Positions 51,110 to 59,659 of a stretch of DNA of 64,000 nucleotides are shown here, one piece after another (the first letter of the stretch is position 1; every line of letters begins with the position of its first letter). The translations under genes were made by a program, and so were the position numbers. The DNA comes from Streptomyces olivochromogenes (GTDB lineage Bacteria > Actinomycetota > Actinomycetes > Streptomycetales > Streptomycetaceae). The DNA is taken from contig NZ_KQ948471.1 of NCBI RefSeq assembly GCF_001514115.1, positions 118,528 through 182,527 on the forward strand. The letters are read 5' to 3'. Below the pieces are notes generated by a model that ran no database searches, was not told the origin of the DNA, and saw nothing but the letters and a program-made list of their open reading frames with translations.

Positions 51110-51967
51110 ATGAAGTTCCGTCCGGCTGTGATCGCGGCCGCCGCCTCCGTCGCCCTGCTCGCCGGCTCGCCCGCAGCCCGGGCGGCGGTGGATCCTGGGT
51201 CCCTGCCCAAGTGCACCGACGTGTCGACCGCCTACGGCGGCTACGAGCAGGATGAGCTGACGGCCTCGGTCGACGTGGAGGCCACCGTGCTGATGGCGGG
51301 CGGCGACTGGCAGCCGGCCCGGGGCTCCGTGACGAACGTCGGCAAGCGGGACCTGCCGGCGGTCGTGGCGAGTGTGGACCCCTGGCTCGAGACCGATGAC
51401 CCGGAGCTGGCCGACATGAGCGACTTCGTGAAGGTGCAGGCACGGACCGCGGACGGCGGGTGGCAGCCGCTGGACGGCTCCGGCAGGATCGACGCGCCTG
51501 CGTTGAAGTCCGGCGAGACGAGGACGTACGAGCTGCGCGTGCGCGTCGTCAAGGATGCGCCGAAGACGCTCGGTGGCTCCGAGTTCGACTTCACGGGCGC
51601 CTTCGCGGACGTCTACCGCTTCCCGGACACCGGCAAGGAAGTCGCCTGCGCGGGCGTCGCCCACGGCAACGACACCTTCCGGATCCAGCGGACAGCCACC
51701 AGCCCGACCCCGCAGCCCACCACCGCGAAGCCGACGCCGAGCGCCACCACGCCGACCTCGACGCCCTCACCGGCGGACTCGGCAACGGCCGCCCCGACGT
51801 CGCCGCCCGCCACCACGTCCGCTCCGCCCGCCGCGCCGTCGGACACCGACGGGGAGATGGCCGAGACCGGCACCTCGAACGCCACCGTCCCCCTCGCCGC
51901 GGCCGCCGGGGCCCTCGCCGTGCTCGGCGCCGGAGCGGTGCTGTTCGCCCGCCGCCGCAGGGGCTGA
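51110..51967 (+). CDS. LPXTG-like cell-wall-anchored protein, sortase E type (285 aa)
   Basis: An N-terminal signal peptide (MKFRPAVIAAAASVALLAGS) precedes a beta-rich domain (residues 30-195). A Pro/Thr/Ala linker follows, then MAETG, a hydrophobic helix (LAAAAGALAVLGAGAVLF) and the basic tail ARRRRG. Streptomyces sortase E substrates normally carry LAxTG; here Met replaces Leu. Start ATG 51110 lies 10 bp after GAGG. The protein is probably attached to the cell wall. Confidence 0.85.
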   Translation: MKFRPAVIAAAASVALLAGSPAARAAVDPGSLPKCTDVSTAYGGYEQDELTASVDVEATVLMAGGDWQPARGSVTNVGKRDLPAVVASVDPWLETDDPELADMSDFVKVQARTADGGWQPLDGSGRIDAPALKSGETRTYELRVRVVKDAPKTLGGSEFDFTGAFADVYRFPDTGKEVACAGVAHGNDTFRIQRTATSPTPQPTTAKPTPSATTPTSTPSPADSATAAPTSPPATTSAPPAAPSDTDGEMAETGTSNATVPLAAAAGALAVLGAGAVLFARRRRG

Positions 51968-52010
51968 CCAGCGCGGCCTGGTGGCCAGGGGCGTCTGCGA
52001 GGACCGGAGC

Positions 52011-52088
52011 ATGCCATTCGAGATCGTCACGGCCGATGTCGGCGACCTCCACCGGGTCCTGGACGACCACGCCCGCTACTGGGGCCCC
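52011..52088 (+). pseudogene. GNAT acetyltransferase N-terminal fragment
   Basis: Reads MPFEIVTADVGDLHRVLDDH followed by ARYWG, resembling the beginning of GNAT proteins (xIRxATxxDLDAVLDDHxRYWG). It breaks off after about 25 residues, immediately before the gene at 52150. Confidence 0.5.
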
Positions 52089-52149
52089 TATGCAGTTCGT
52101 CAAGGGAAATCGGTCTGCGGCGGGGCCGGGTGCCGGGCAGTATGGCGGG

Positions 52150-52635
52150 GTGTCTGAGCTGTTGTGGGATGACGTCGCCTACTTCTTCGACCCTGACCTG
52201 ATGGGGTCACTGCCGGACGTGCGTGTCCCTGATACCTCGATGGAGGACTGGCAGGCGGTCCTCGATCTGATGGGTGAGCGCGGCTGGAAGTGCCAGTACT
52301 CCGAGGGCGATGCGGTACTGCCGGTGCCCCGGGCGGAGGCAGTGCTCTCCCGTCCGGGGGACGCGGAGTGCCCTGAGCTGCGGGTCTGGCCGGCGGACGA
52401 GGTGCTGGCGATCTTCCGTTTCCATACAGCCGAAGAGATCGACTTCGATGTTGATCTGCGGGAGCTTCAGGGCCGGGAGCGACTCGATGTGTTCTGCGGT
52501 TTCCTGCGGGCGATCGGGCGGCGGCTGGGCAAACCGGTGCTGATGGATCCGGAGGGCGACTACGGGCATCCCGTGCTCGGGTTCGACGTTGAGAGCGATC
52601 GGGTCGTTCTCCTGGCTGAACCACCCGTCACGTGA
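52150..52635 (+). CDS. Conserved Streptomyces hypothetical protein (161 aa)
   Basis: From GTG 52150 the protein reads VSELLWDDVAYFFDPDLMGS, LPDVRVPDTSMEDWQAVLDL and ends GHPVLGFDVESDRVVLLAEP-PVT. I recall similar small acidic proteins in Streptomyces accessory regions, often near toxin-like loci, but no function. An upstream ATG at 52090 is in frame but passes through the GNAT fragment, so GTG is preferred. Confidence 0.65.
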   Translation: MSELLWDDVAYFFDPDLMGSLPDVRVPDTSMEDWQAVLDLMGERGWKCQYSEGDAVLPVPRAEAVLSRPGDAECPELRVWPADEVLAIFRFHTAEEIDFDVDLRELQGRERLDVFCGFLRAIGRRLGKPVLMDPEGDYGHPVLGFDVESDRVVLLAEPPVT

Positions 52636-53024
52636 CCACTGGCAGCGGCGGGAGCTTGTCGGCGGTGAGCTTCGCGCGCCTGCTCTTGCTGTTCGACAGA
52701 AGCACCCCGAACTTGAGCTCGGTGCCGTCCTTCAGCCGCTCTACACGGGGTGGCTTTGTTCACGAGGTGCGGCTCTGGCTCTCGTTGTGTGGAGCGTGAC
52801 CCTGCGTACACGACGTCGTGGGCAGCGCAGGGCTGTTGATGTCGCCGGGAGCCGCCGTTGTCTCGTGGTCGCCGGACATCTGCGCAGTTCAGCGATGGTC
52901 TCGGTCGTTGAGGCACGTGGGGCACGTCCTCATGCGGTCCGAGGCGAACCGTGGGTGAGGCCCGGGGTTATAGTCTGCGGCGAGAAGCGGGAGCGCGAGA
53001 GATCGCGTCGGGAGTGGGGGACTC
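52636..53024. other. No recognisable gene
   Basis: About 390 bp between the hypothetical protein and the lipoprotein. I see only short shadow frames; composition suggests decayed sequence. Confidence 0.5.
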
Positions 53025-53666
53025 ATGGCCTTCGGCTACGGACGGGCCGCGGCCACCGCCGCACTGGCACTCGCAGCCTGTTGGGGCCTGGCGGCCTGCA
53101 ACGACGGTTCCGGCTCGGCAGCGAGTACGGGCGCCGCGGCTACGGCGGCCCGGAGTGCGTCGGGATCCGCATCGTCCCCGGCCTCGCCCACTCCGACGGA
53201 CTCGCAGGCGGTGACGGCATCCCTCAGCCCGACCGCGGTGGCGAGCACCTCTCCGGCCCCCACCGCCAAAGCGATAGCCGGTGTCTCCCGGCCGACAGCA
53301 ACGCCGAGCGCCGCCGCTGCCGTTGCTGCCGCGTGTAAGAACCTGGCGGTCCAGGCCGCTGTGAAGTCTGCAGTGACCCAGACCTGGGAGCATGCCAAGG
53401 GGGTCAGCCACATCCAGCCGAGGCCCGGCAACTTCTACTACGGCAGCTGCGGCACCACGCTCTATGCAGCCGTCCGCTTCGAAGCTGGTGCCGGCGCGAC
53501 AGGCGACGACCGGGTCCAACTCCAGGACGAGGGATCGGGCCTGCAGTCCTTCCGGTTCACCCCCAGCACCGGGTGGCGGTTCGTCGGCTCCGATGCTTTT
53601 CCGGCCACCGATGACTGCTCGCGGTTCGCGCCCGTCGCCCTGGCACGCCAGTGGAACTGCTCCTGA
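53025..53666 (+). CDS. Secreted lipoprotein (213 aa)
   Basis: A signal sequence ends in a lipobox LAAC (GLAACNDGSG), giving a lipidated Cys near residue 25. A long Ala/Ser/Thr/Pro linker follows (residues 30-105). The C-terminal domain is ACKNLAVQAAVKSAVTQTWE, then ISHIQP-like VSHIQPRPGNFYYGSCGTTL with several Cys. The Cys pattern could form a disulphide-bonded domain. Family not recognised; small lipoproteins of this layout are common in Streptomyces. GGGAGTGGGG precedes ATG 53025. Confidence 0.75.
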   Translation: MAFGYGRAAATAALALAACWGLAACNDGSGSAASTGAAATAARSASGSASSPASPTPTDSQAVTASLSPTAVASTSPAPTAKAIAGVSRPTATPSAAAAVAAACKNLAVQAAVKSAVTQTWEHAKGVSHIQPRPGNFYYGSCGTTLYAAVRFEAGAGATGDDRVQLQDEGSGLQSFRFTPSTGWRFVGSDAFPATDDCSRFAPVALARQWNCS

Positions 53667-53689
53667 GCGGAGCCTCACCCGGCGGCCGA

Positions 53690-53800
53690 GCAGTGCGGCC
53701 CTGGAGGGGTGCAGTTCTTCTTGACGGAGTCAGCCCGAACGATCGCGACCTCGGGATGTTTGAGGCGGAGGCGGAGCAGCGGCTGGCGCCCGCGCGCCGA
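53690..53800 (-). pseudogene. IS5-family transposase fragment
   Basis: The minus strand reads LLRLRLKHPEVAIVRADSV, parallel to LLFRLALTHPEISIVRAGSA in the remnant at 27760. Only about 25-35 codons are recognisable. Confidence 0.5.
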
Positions 53801-53875
53801 ACCGGTCCCGTCCCCGTACCTTCCGGCAGGCAGTCAGAACGTCTACCGGCCTGGATCGCCCAGTTCATGACGATG

Positions 53876-54068
53876 ACCTGCTCAGCCTGCACCGCTTTCG
53901 CATCCCACCTCGAACGCGACCTCGACGCCGTCGTCGCCGGACTCACCCTCCCCCTGGGACTCCGGCGTCGTCGAACGACACGTCAACTGGATCAAGATGC
54001 CCAAGTGCCGGATGTTCGGCCGGGCCAGCTTCGCTCTGCTCCGCAGGCGCGTCCTGCTCCACTCGTGA
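53876..54068 (+). pseudogene. ISL3-family transposase C-terminal fragment
   Basis: Reads AFASHLERDLDAVVAGLTLP, then after a one-base shift WDSGVVERHVNWIKMPKCRM and FGRASFALLRRRVLLHS to a stop. This is the conserved end of ISL3 transposases (SGxVEGxVNRIKxLKRQMYGRAxFxLLRxRVL). Confidence 0.8.
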
Positions 54069-54231
54069 AGCAGAGCCGAATCCTCAACGAGTCCAAAGCC
54101 CTCCGAGGCTCTCGAAATCGGCCAGGGCCGCTCGTCGCCCCAGCTGGTCCGGTGCTCAACGGAGTGAGGAGCTTCGATGAGCACCGCGCGTGTCTTCGGC
54201 CAGGATCACCGGCTTGTGGGGTGTGCGGGCC

Positions 54232-55221
54232 ATGTCGGACGGACAGACCCTCATCGGGGTCCCCGCAGCAGCCGTCTACGCTCTCGGCATGCAGCGCAGC
54301 GATGTCACGCGGGACGACGGCACGTGGGTGGGCCTGTCCCTGGACGTACAGGACCGCCACCAGCCGGGGCTGTGCGTGTTCACTGCCGGTGCGCAACTGC
54401 TGGTCTCCCAGATGTCGCAGCCTGTGCTGCTCGCCGTCGTCGATGAGCAACACGAGGGCGTGGACTTCTGGCGCACCGACGGCTACCGCTCCTTCGTCCC
54501 GCCCTTGCGTGCCGATGCGGGCCGCGCCCTGGCGGGCAGTTCGGAACGGTGGGCCCACCGCTTTGCGCAGTACCTCATCGACTCGCCGGGCAGCCCGTTG
54601 CACGAGGGCCGGTGGCTGCTCTCGTGCGAGAGTCCGCTCCGGCGCTGGCGCCACGCCCACGCTTCGCACGCCGAGTACTGGAGTTCGATGCTCGTCGACG
54701 GCCATCCAAACGGTTACATCGACTGGTTCCTCCATGCTGGTTCGTGGGAGGTCCTGCCGCTGCGGCCGATGCCCGATGCCGACGACAGCCGGGTCAAGGC
54801 GTACCGCAAGCAAGCCCGTGAAGGGACACTCCCACCCGTCCTGTTGTGGTGGGTCAGTGGCCTGGACTGCCATCTGATCCTGGACGGTCACGCGCGGTTG
54901 GCCGCGGCAGTCGCCGAATCCGTCGAGCCTCCGCTGCTGCAGCTGCACCGCACGGTCCCGCGCGATGACCTGGCCACGCGCACCGAGGAAGCCGTGGGCT
55001 GCTACGAGGACGAACTGGCACGCTTCGCCGAACTCCGCGCCATCCACGGCCCCGCCGTCCCGGACGGCGCCGCCACCGCCGGCCCACAACTCGTCCGTGT
55101 CCTTCACGACCTGAACACCGCGGAACAGCCGACCTGGGCCTGGCCCCTGCCCGGCAGGGAAGAGCAGTGGCGTCGCATCGCGCGCGAGGTGACAGACAGC
55201 CAGAACTGGCCCTGTACCTGA
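54232..55221 (+). CDS. Hypothetical protein with ParB-like DGHxRLxAA motif (329 aa)
   Basis: From ATG 54232 (MSDGQTLIGVPAAAVYALGM) the protein has two parts. The first (to about residue 130) is a beta-rich domain (CVFTAGAQLLVSQMSQPVLL, AVVDEQHEGVDFWRTDGYRS). The second contains LPPVLLWWVSGLDCHLILDG-HARLAAAV, where ILDGHxRLAAA is the motif of ParB/Srx nuclease-like folds. The C-terminus is helical. The start is uncertain: GTG 54190 is also in frame. It lies between two ISL3 fragments of opposite orientation. Confidence 0.65.
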   Translation: MSDGQTLIGVPAAAVYALGMQRSDVTRDDGTWVGLSLDVQDRHQPGLCVFTAGAQLLVSQMSQPVLLAVVDEQHEGVDFWRTDGYRSFVPPLRADAGRALAGSSERWAHRFAQYLIDSPGSPLHEGRWLLSCESPLRRWRHAHASHAEYWSSMLVDGHPNGYIDWFLHAGSWEVLPLRPMPDADDSRVKAYRKQAREGTLPPVLLWWVSGLDCHLILDGHARLAAAVAESVEPPLLQLHRTVPRDDLATRTEEAVGCYEDELARFAELRAIHGPAVPDGAATAGPQLVRVLHDLNTAEQPTWAWPLPGREEQWRRIAREVTDSQNWPCT

Positions 55222-55234
55222 CGGGGCGTCCTGT

Positions 55235-55548
55235 TCGGCCTGGCGGATCCACGTCAGCAGTAGGTATCCGCACCGGTGACGGACGAGATCGGCGAACGCG
55301 CGGGCGAGGTCGCAGGCCCGGGTGATGTCCGGGCAGGCGAGCCGGACGTCCAGCAGCCTCCGGTCCTGGCTTTCGGTGAGGGTTTCGCGGGGCCGCATGA
55401 TCCATGAGGTGATCTTGCGAGGGCAGAACACCGCCGACGCCTTCACCGACGGCATCAGCGGACCACCACACCCCCGGCACAGCCTCGGCCCCGTGTCGTC
55501 GTCCGTGACCACGAGCAGCCTCAGCCGGGGCACCTTGTCCCTGCGCAT
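55235..55548 (-). pseudogene. Zinc-ribbon fragment joined to ISL3-family transposase fragment
   Basis: The minus strand starts MRRDKVPRLRLLVVTDDDTG, then RLCRGCGGPLMPSVKASAVF-C, a CxxC zinc-ribbon-like segment. It runs in frame into ITSWIMRPRETLTESQDRRL and LARAFADLVRHRCGYLLLTW, which is the middle of an ISL3 transposase. The junction is near residue 45. Confidence 0.6.
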
Positions 55549-55637
55549 GCGGCCACCGTACGAAAGGGCGGTTGCCTCACCACGACGCCGACATGGGGCA
55601 AGGTCAGAGACGCGGCATCTGTCCCGGCCATGCGGAG

Positions 55638-56381
55638 CTACTGTGCTGTCGGGATTCGGTAGACGGAGACGTGAGAACGCGACTCGGCGGTGAATGCGGC
55701 GCCGGCCCAGTCCGCATGTCTGGTCTCCAGTTCGAATCCGGCCAGCTGAGCCATAAGGTCGAGTTCGGCCGGCCAGATATAGCGATGAGGGCTCCGGAAC
55801 AACCGCGCCTGCTCAGTCTCATCGAAACGGAAGTGGTGCGATACCACGTGCTGGCGCAGGACGTCGTAGGTGTCCAACCCGATGTAGCCGGGTTCGGACT
55901 GCCAGACGGTGGCCGTTTGGCCCGGTGGGAGCTTGCGCAACTCGGGTACCCAGAGCTCAATCACGAACCGGCCACCAGGCGTGAGGTGGCGGGCAGCGTT
56001 GCGGAAGCACTGGACCTGCTCATCCTGGGTGAGCAGGTTGGAGATCGTGTTGTAGACGAGGTAGACGAGGGTGTACTTCCCGGGGGCGACGGTGGTCGCC
56101 ATGTCACCAATGATCACCGGGATCGTTGCTTCATCTGCCTTGGCTCGCAGTTGCTCCACCATCGGGAGCGACAGTTCGATGCCGGTGACAGGGACTCCTC
56201 GCCCGGCAAGCGGGACCGCTACCCGGCCGGTCCCGATGGCGAACTCAAGCGCTGCTCCGTCCTCGGCGATCTGGGCGAGACGGTCCACGGTCGGCCCCAA
56301 GACCTCGGGCGCGAACATGCCGGAGCCGGGCGTGTCATAGCGCTGGGCGGCATCGGCGTCCCAGATCTTCTCCTGCTGCAT
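55638..56381 (-). CDS. Class I SAM-dependent methyltransferase (247 aa)
   Basis: Starts MQQEKIWDADAAQRYDTPGS, typical of a small-molecule methyltransferase. Motif I is ALEFAIGTGRVAVPLAGRGV and the acidic residue follows in VTGIELSLPM. Later segments YTLVYLVYNTISNLLTQDEQ and HLTPGGRFVIELWVP are characteristic. Substrate unknown. The start at 56381 follows a weak ribosome binding site. Confidence 0.85.
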   Translation of the reverse strand: MQQEKIWDADAAQRYDTPGSGMFAPEVLGPTVDRLAQIAEDGAALEFAIGTGRVAVPLAGRGVPVTGIELSLPMVEQLRAKADEATIPVIIGDMATTVAPGKYTLVYLVYNTISNLLTQDEQVQCFRNAARHLTPGGRFVIELWVPELRKLPPGQTATVWQSEPGYIGLDTYDVLRQHVVSHHFRFDETEQARLFRSPHRYIWPAELDLMAQLAGFELETRHADWAGAAFTAESRSHVSVYRIPTAQ

Positions 56382-56589
56382 TCCGTCAACGCTCGCCGCT
56401 GGCCCATGCGATGTCCAGCGAGTTCTTCGCACTGCTCTGAGGAAGGATCAGAAAGAGCCAGTCATTGTCATGCAGGCATCAGGGACAGCTTCTGACATCC
56501 CATGGATGGTGCCCGTCACGAAGCATGAGGACGGGCAGGTGAATGGACGCTCGGGTTCGGGTGACGCCTGCACTGCTGAGCCGTCGTCG

Positions 56590-56723
56590 GCCAAGACCAG
56601 CGGGAGTTCGAGCTGGTGCAGGGCCCAGACCGGAGCGCCGGCGGTGGTGTTCTGGCCGGCGATGAGCAGGGTCATGGTGCGGCTGCGGATCTGCTCGTCG
56701 CTCTGGACGGCTTCGCTGGGGTT
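56590..56723 (-). pseudogene. Cytochrome P450 I-helix remnant
   Basis: The minus strand reads SEAVQSDEQIRSRTMTLLIA, then GQNTTAGAPVWALHQLE. The spacing and the LLIAGxxTTA core are the oxygen-binding I-helix of P450s (AGHETT). Neither the heme-binding Cys loop nor the N-terminus is found. Confidence 0.55.
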
Positions 56724-56775
56724 TGTCGGCGGCCGGGTGATGAACGGAGTGAATGACTTTGCGCAGACCCTAGGC

Positions 56776-56793
56776 GTACCGACTAGTCGGTAC
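56776..56793. promoter_or_regulatory. Perfect 18-bp palindrome, TetR-type operator candidate
   Basis: GTACCGACTAGTCGGTAC is fully self-complementary. It lies 92 bp before the MFS gene and on the other side faces the P450 remnant. ACCGAC-N2-GTCGGT is the kind of site bound by many TetR repressors. No TetR gene is adjacent in the window. Confidence 0.75.
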
Positions 56794-56884
56794 TAGCCTC
56801 TGGCCACGCTCTCGGAGCCGGGCGCAGCGCGCTCCCGTCGCCCCGACACAAACACCCGGTTTCCGTATCCCCAGGAGGAGCCGT

Positions 56885-58591
56885 ATGTCCGCCACTCCGA
56901 CGGCGTTCGACGCCGACAGACCCACGCCCGATGGGCCCGCCGTGGACGCCCGCGGCCCGCTGGCCTGGCTGTACCGCCGAGACCTGGCGGACTACCCGCC
57001 CACCGGTCGCCGCATGGCGTATCTCGCGATTGTGGTCATCACCACCGTCGTCCTGTACTACATGCTGTACATCCAGTACGCGGTGGCGACGTCGATCATC
57101 ACGCACTTCGACATGACGTACCGCTACTTCGTCTGGGTCTCGGTGATCGGCAACGCGATCGGGGCCTTCGCCTCGCTCGTGGCCGGTCTTGCGGATCGCT
57201 GGGGCCGGGCGAATCTGGTGGTCTACGGGCTGCTGATCGCCGCGCTGCTGGTCTTCTTCGGGCTGCCGAACGCGGCGAACAAGACCACCTATCTGGTGCT
57301 CTTCGCGCTCGTCAGCTTCATCGAGGGCATCGTGCTGGTCGCCACCCCTGCGCTGATCAGGGACTTCTCCCCACAGCTCGGCCGGGCCACCGCGATGGGG
57401 TACTGGACGATGGGCCCGGTCATCGGCTCTCTGGTGGTCACCACCGTCACCAGCAACACCCTCGACAGCGCCACCTGGCAGGACGAGCTGCGTTATTCGG
57501 CGATCGCCGGGTTCGTCGTCTTCGTCGTCGCGATCTTCGCGCTGCGCGAGCTGTCCCCGGCGCTGCGCGACCAGATCATGGTGTCGCTGCGGGACCGGGC
57601 GCTGGTCGAGGCGCGCGCCAAGGGGCTGGACACCGAGGCGGTGCGCCGCGGCGAGTGGCGGCAGATGATGCGCCTGGACGTTCTGGGCTCGGCCTTCGCC
57701 ATCGCCGTGTTCCTGCTGCTGTACTACGCGGCGGTCGGCAACTTCGTCGTCTACTTCGCGACCACCTTCGGCTACAGCGAGCAGCGCACCAACGCGCTGG
57801 CCAACTGGTACTGGGGGGCGAACGCCATCGCCCTGGTCCTGGTCGGCCTGCTCTCGGACCGGCTGAAGGTGCGCAAGCCCTTCATGATCGTCGGCGCGGT
57901 CGGCTCCGTCGTGGTGACCGCGGTCTTCGCCACCCGCGCCACCCACCTGACGACCGACTACTACACCTTCGCCTGGCTGTTCGTCGGCATCGGCGTCTTC
58001 AGCGGCATCGCCTACGCGCCCTGGATGGCGAGCTTCACCGAGACCGTGGAGAAGCACAACCCGGCGGCGACCGCGGCGGGCCTGGCGGTGTGGGGCTGGA
58101 CGGTGCGCATCGTGGTCGCCGTCTCCGCGGCCTTCATCCCGGTGCTGGTGACTTCCGTGACCCCGCTCGTGGAGCACGGCGCCGAGGTCAAGGCCGCCTC
58201 GGTGCAGGCTGCGCCCGCGCTGGCCATCGTCAACGCGCACCCTCAGCTCTTCGCCGAGCTGAACAAGTACACCCCGACCACGGTGCCGCCCGCGCTGGGC
58301 GCCCGCGCCGTCAAGGAGGTCGGTGCGGAGAACCTGGGTGTCGTGCAGAAGGCGGCGCCGCAGCTGAAGCTGCTGCAGGAGTACGGCCCCGAGGTCCAGA
58401 AGGCGTCGAAGGACGGCCCCGGCGAGTGGCGCAACTGGTGGTGGATCTGCGTCGGCGGCCAGGTGCTCTTCCTGCCCTTCGTCTTCGTGATGGCAGGTCG
58501 CTGGAGCCCGAAGAAGGCGCGTGAGGACGCCGAGGCGCACCAGCTGGCGGTCGACCGCGAACTGGCCGCCCTCGCCGCCGCCGAGAAGTGA
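56885..58591 (+). CDS. MFS transporter, metabolite:proton symporter type (568 aa)
   Basis: A long major facilitator protein with a cytoplasmic N-terminus (LAWLYRRDLADYPPTGRRMA) and twelve predicted helices. The loop motif GLADRWGRANLVVYG follows helix 2, and LSDRLKVRKPFMIVG follows helix 8. A roughly 100-residue hydrophilic insert (EHGAEVKAASVQAAPALAIV to SKDGPGEWRNW) precedes the last helix, which is unusual for MFS proteins. AGGAGGAG precedes ATG 56885. Substrate unknown. Confidence 0.88.
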   Translation: MSATPTAFDADRPTPDGPAVDARGPLAWLYRRDLADYPPTGRRMAYLAIVVITTVVLYYMLYIQYAVATSIITHFDMTYRYFVWVSVIGNAIGAFASLVAGLADRWGRANLVVYGLLIAALLVFFGLPNAANKTTYLVLFALVSFIEGIVLVATPALIRDFSPQLGRATAMGYWTMGPVIGSLVVTTVTSNTLDSATWQDELRYSAIAGFVVFVVAIFALRELSPALRDQIMVSLRDRALVEARAKGLDTEAVRRGEWRQMMRLDVLGSAFAIAVFLLLYYAAVGNFVVYFATTFGYSEQRTNALANWYWGANAIALVLVGLLSDRLKVRKPFMIVGAVGSVVVTAVFATRATHLTTDYYTFAWLFVGIGVFSGIAYAPWMASFTETVEKHNPAATAAGLAVWGWTVRIVVAVSAAFIPVLVTSVTPLVEHGAEVKAASVQAAPALAIVNAHPQLFAELNKYTPTTVPPALGARAVKEVGAENLGVVQKAAPQLKLLQEYGPEVQKASKDGPGEWRNWWWICVGGQVLFLPFVFVMAGRWSPKKAREDAEAHQLAVDRELAALAAAEK

Positions 58592-58597
58592 CCGGAC

Positions 58598-58636
58598 GCG
58601 GAGCCGACCGGCCGTGGACGGGCCGGCCGGCTCCGC
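58598..58636. terminator. Strong hairpin terminator after the MFS gene
   Basis: GCGGAGCCGACCGGCC (58598-58613) pairs with GGCCGGCCGGCTCCGC (58621-58636) with one mismatch and a 7-nt loop, starting 7 bp after the stop. A typical GC-rich Streptomyces terminator. Confidence 0.85.
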
Positions 58637-58659
58637 GGTCGCGTGTATCGGGGCAGCGA

Positions 58660-58838
58660 AGCCCCGCACCCCGGGTCGACTGCCCCTGTCGCTGTGATGA
58701 ATCAGGCCGGAGCCCTTCTTGATGCCGCGCCGCCACAGCGTCATCTCCAGGGCATCCAGCGGGAGTTCGGTGCACATGTGGGTGGCAAGCTGCCATCCGA
58801 CGATCATCCGCGAGTACACGGACGAAGGCGACACAGAG
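58660..58838 (-). pseudogene. IS3-family transposase (OrfB) internal fragment
   Basis: The minus strand reads VYSRMIVGWQLATHMCTELP, LDALEMTLWRRGIKKGSGLI and HHSDRGSR, the DDE region of IS3 transposases (DxxSRxIVGWxLxxHxRTELxLDALxMA...LIHHSDRGSQY). Both ends are missing. Confidence 0.85.
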
Positions 58839-59053
58839 CCGGCCGGACCAGGTCCGTACATAGGTCGACGGACCGGTCCACGGCCGTCCGCACAGCCCGG
58901 GCAGGTCATCACGGGCTGGCTCCCGCAGAGGTTCTCCGATCTCGCCGTCTTCACCCGACCGGGTAGGCGCGGCCTCGCTGGACGACGTCCTGGACCTGAT
59001 CGTGCGTGACGGCCGGCCAGTACCAGGAGACCGGTCGGTGGCGCGGAGTCCTA

Positions 59054-59659
59054 CTAGTAGCTGTCGTAGCTGGGCTTACCGTTCGGCCGGTAGACGCCGA
59101 CGATGGTGCCGCCCTTCGTCGTCGAGACGCTGACCGGCTCCAGTGCTGTGGGGATCGCTCCGTCGGCGAACAGCCGCTTGCCGGTGCCGATGATCACCGG
59201 ATGGATGGTCAGCCGGTACTCGTCGACGAGGCCGTGCTGCATGAGGGTCTGGGCGAGGTCGCCACTGCCGACGACGTTGATGTTGCCGCCGTCGGACGCT
59301 TTCAGCTTGCGTACGGCATCGACGATGTCGCCCTCCAGCAGCGTGGAGTTCTGCCACGCGAGGGACGTCAGGGTCCGGGACGCCACGTACTTGTGCATGC
59401 TGTTCATCCGATGGGTGAACGGGTTGCCGGGATCGGCGGTCGGCCAGTACGACGCGAAGATCTCGTACGTCTTGCGGCCGAGCAGCATCGCGTCGGAGTG
59501 CTCGTACCAACCGGAGATGGCCGTGCCGACCTCGTCGTCGGCCACCGGTTTCTGCCAGCCGCCGTGCTCGAAGCCGCTCTCAGCGTCCTCGTCCGGACCG
59601 CCCGGCGCCTGCATGACGCCGTCCAGCGTCAGGAACGTGCAAACGATGATCTCGCGCAT
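59054..59659 (-). CDS. Dihydrofolate reductase (RibD C-terminal) family protein (201 aa)
   Basis: Begins MREIIVCTFLTLDGVMQAPG, followed by LLGRKTYEIFASYWPTADPG, TLLEGDIVDAVRKLKASDGG and INVVGSGDLAQTLMQHGLVD. This is the complete RibD C-terminal-like fold. Members reduce unknown substrates with NADPH. GAAGGGAG precedes ATG 59659. The related fragment at 1-54 belongs to another gene. Confidence 0.9.
   Translation of the reverse strand: MREIIVCTFLTLDGVMQAPGGPDEDAESGFEHGGWQKPVADDEVGTAISGWYEHSDAMLLGRKTYEIFASYWPTADPGNPFTHRMNSMHKYVASRTLTSLAWQNSTLLEGDIVDAVRKLKASDGGNINVVGSGDLAQTLMQHGLVDEYRLTIHPVIIGTGKRLFADGAIPTALEPVSVSTTKGGTIVGVYRPNGKPSYDSY

Noticed and set aside
53992..55548. 518-codon minus-strand frame across the ParB-like gene
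   Set aside because: Only the first ~105 codons look like protein (zinc ribbon plus ISL3); the rest is the shadow of the plus-strand gene.
56783..58954. 723-codon minus-strand frame under the MFS gene
   Set aside because: His/Asp/Arg-rich shadow of the transporter; only its first 60 codons, outside the MFS gene, resemble an IS3 transposase.
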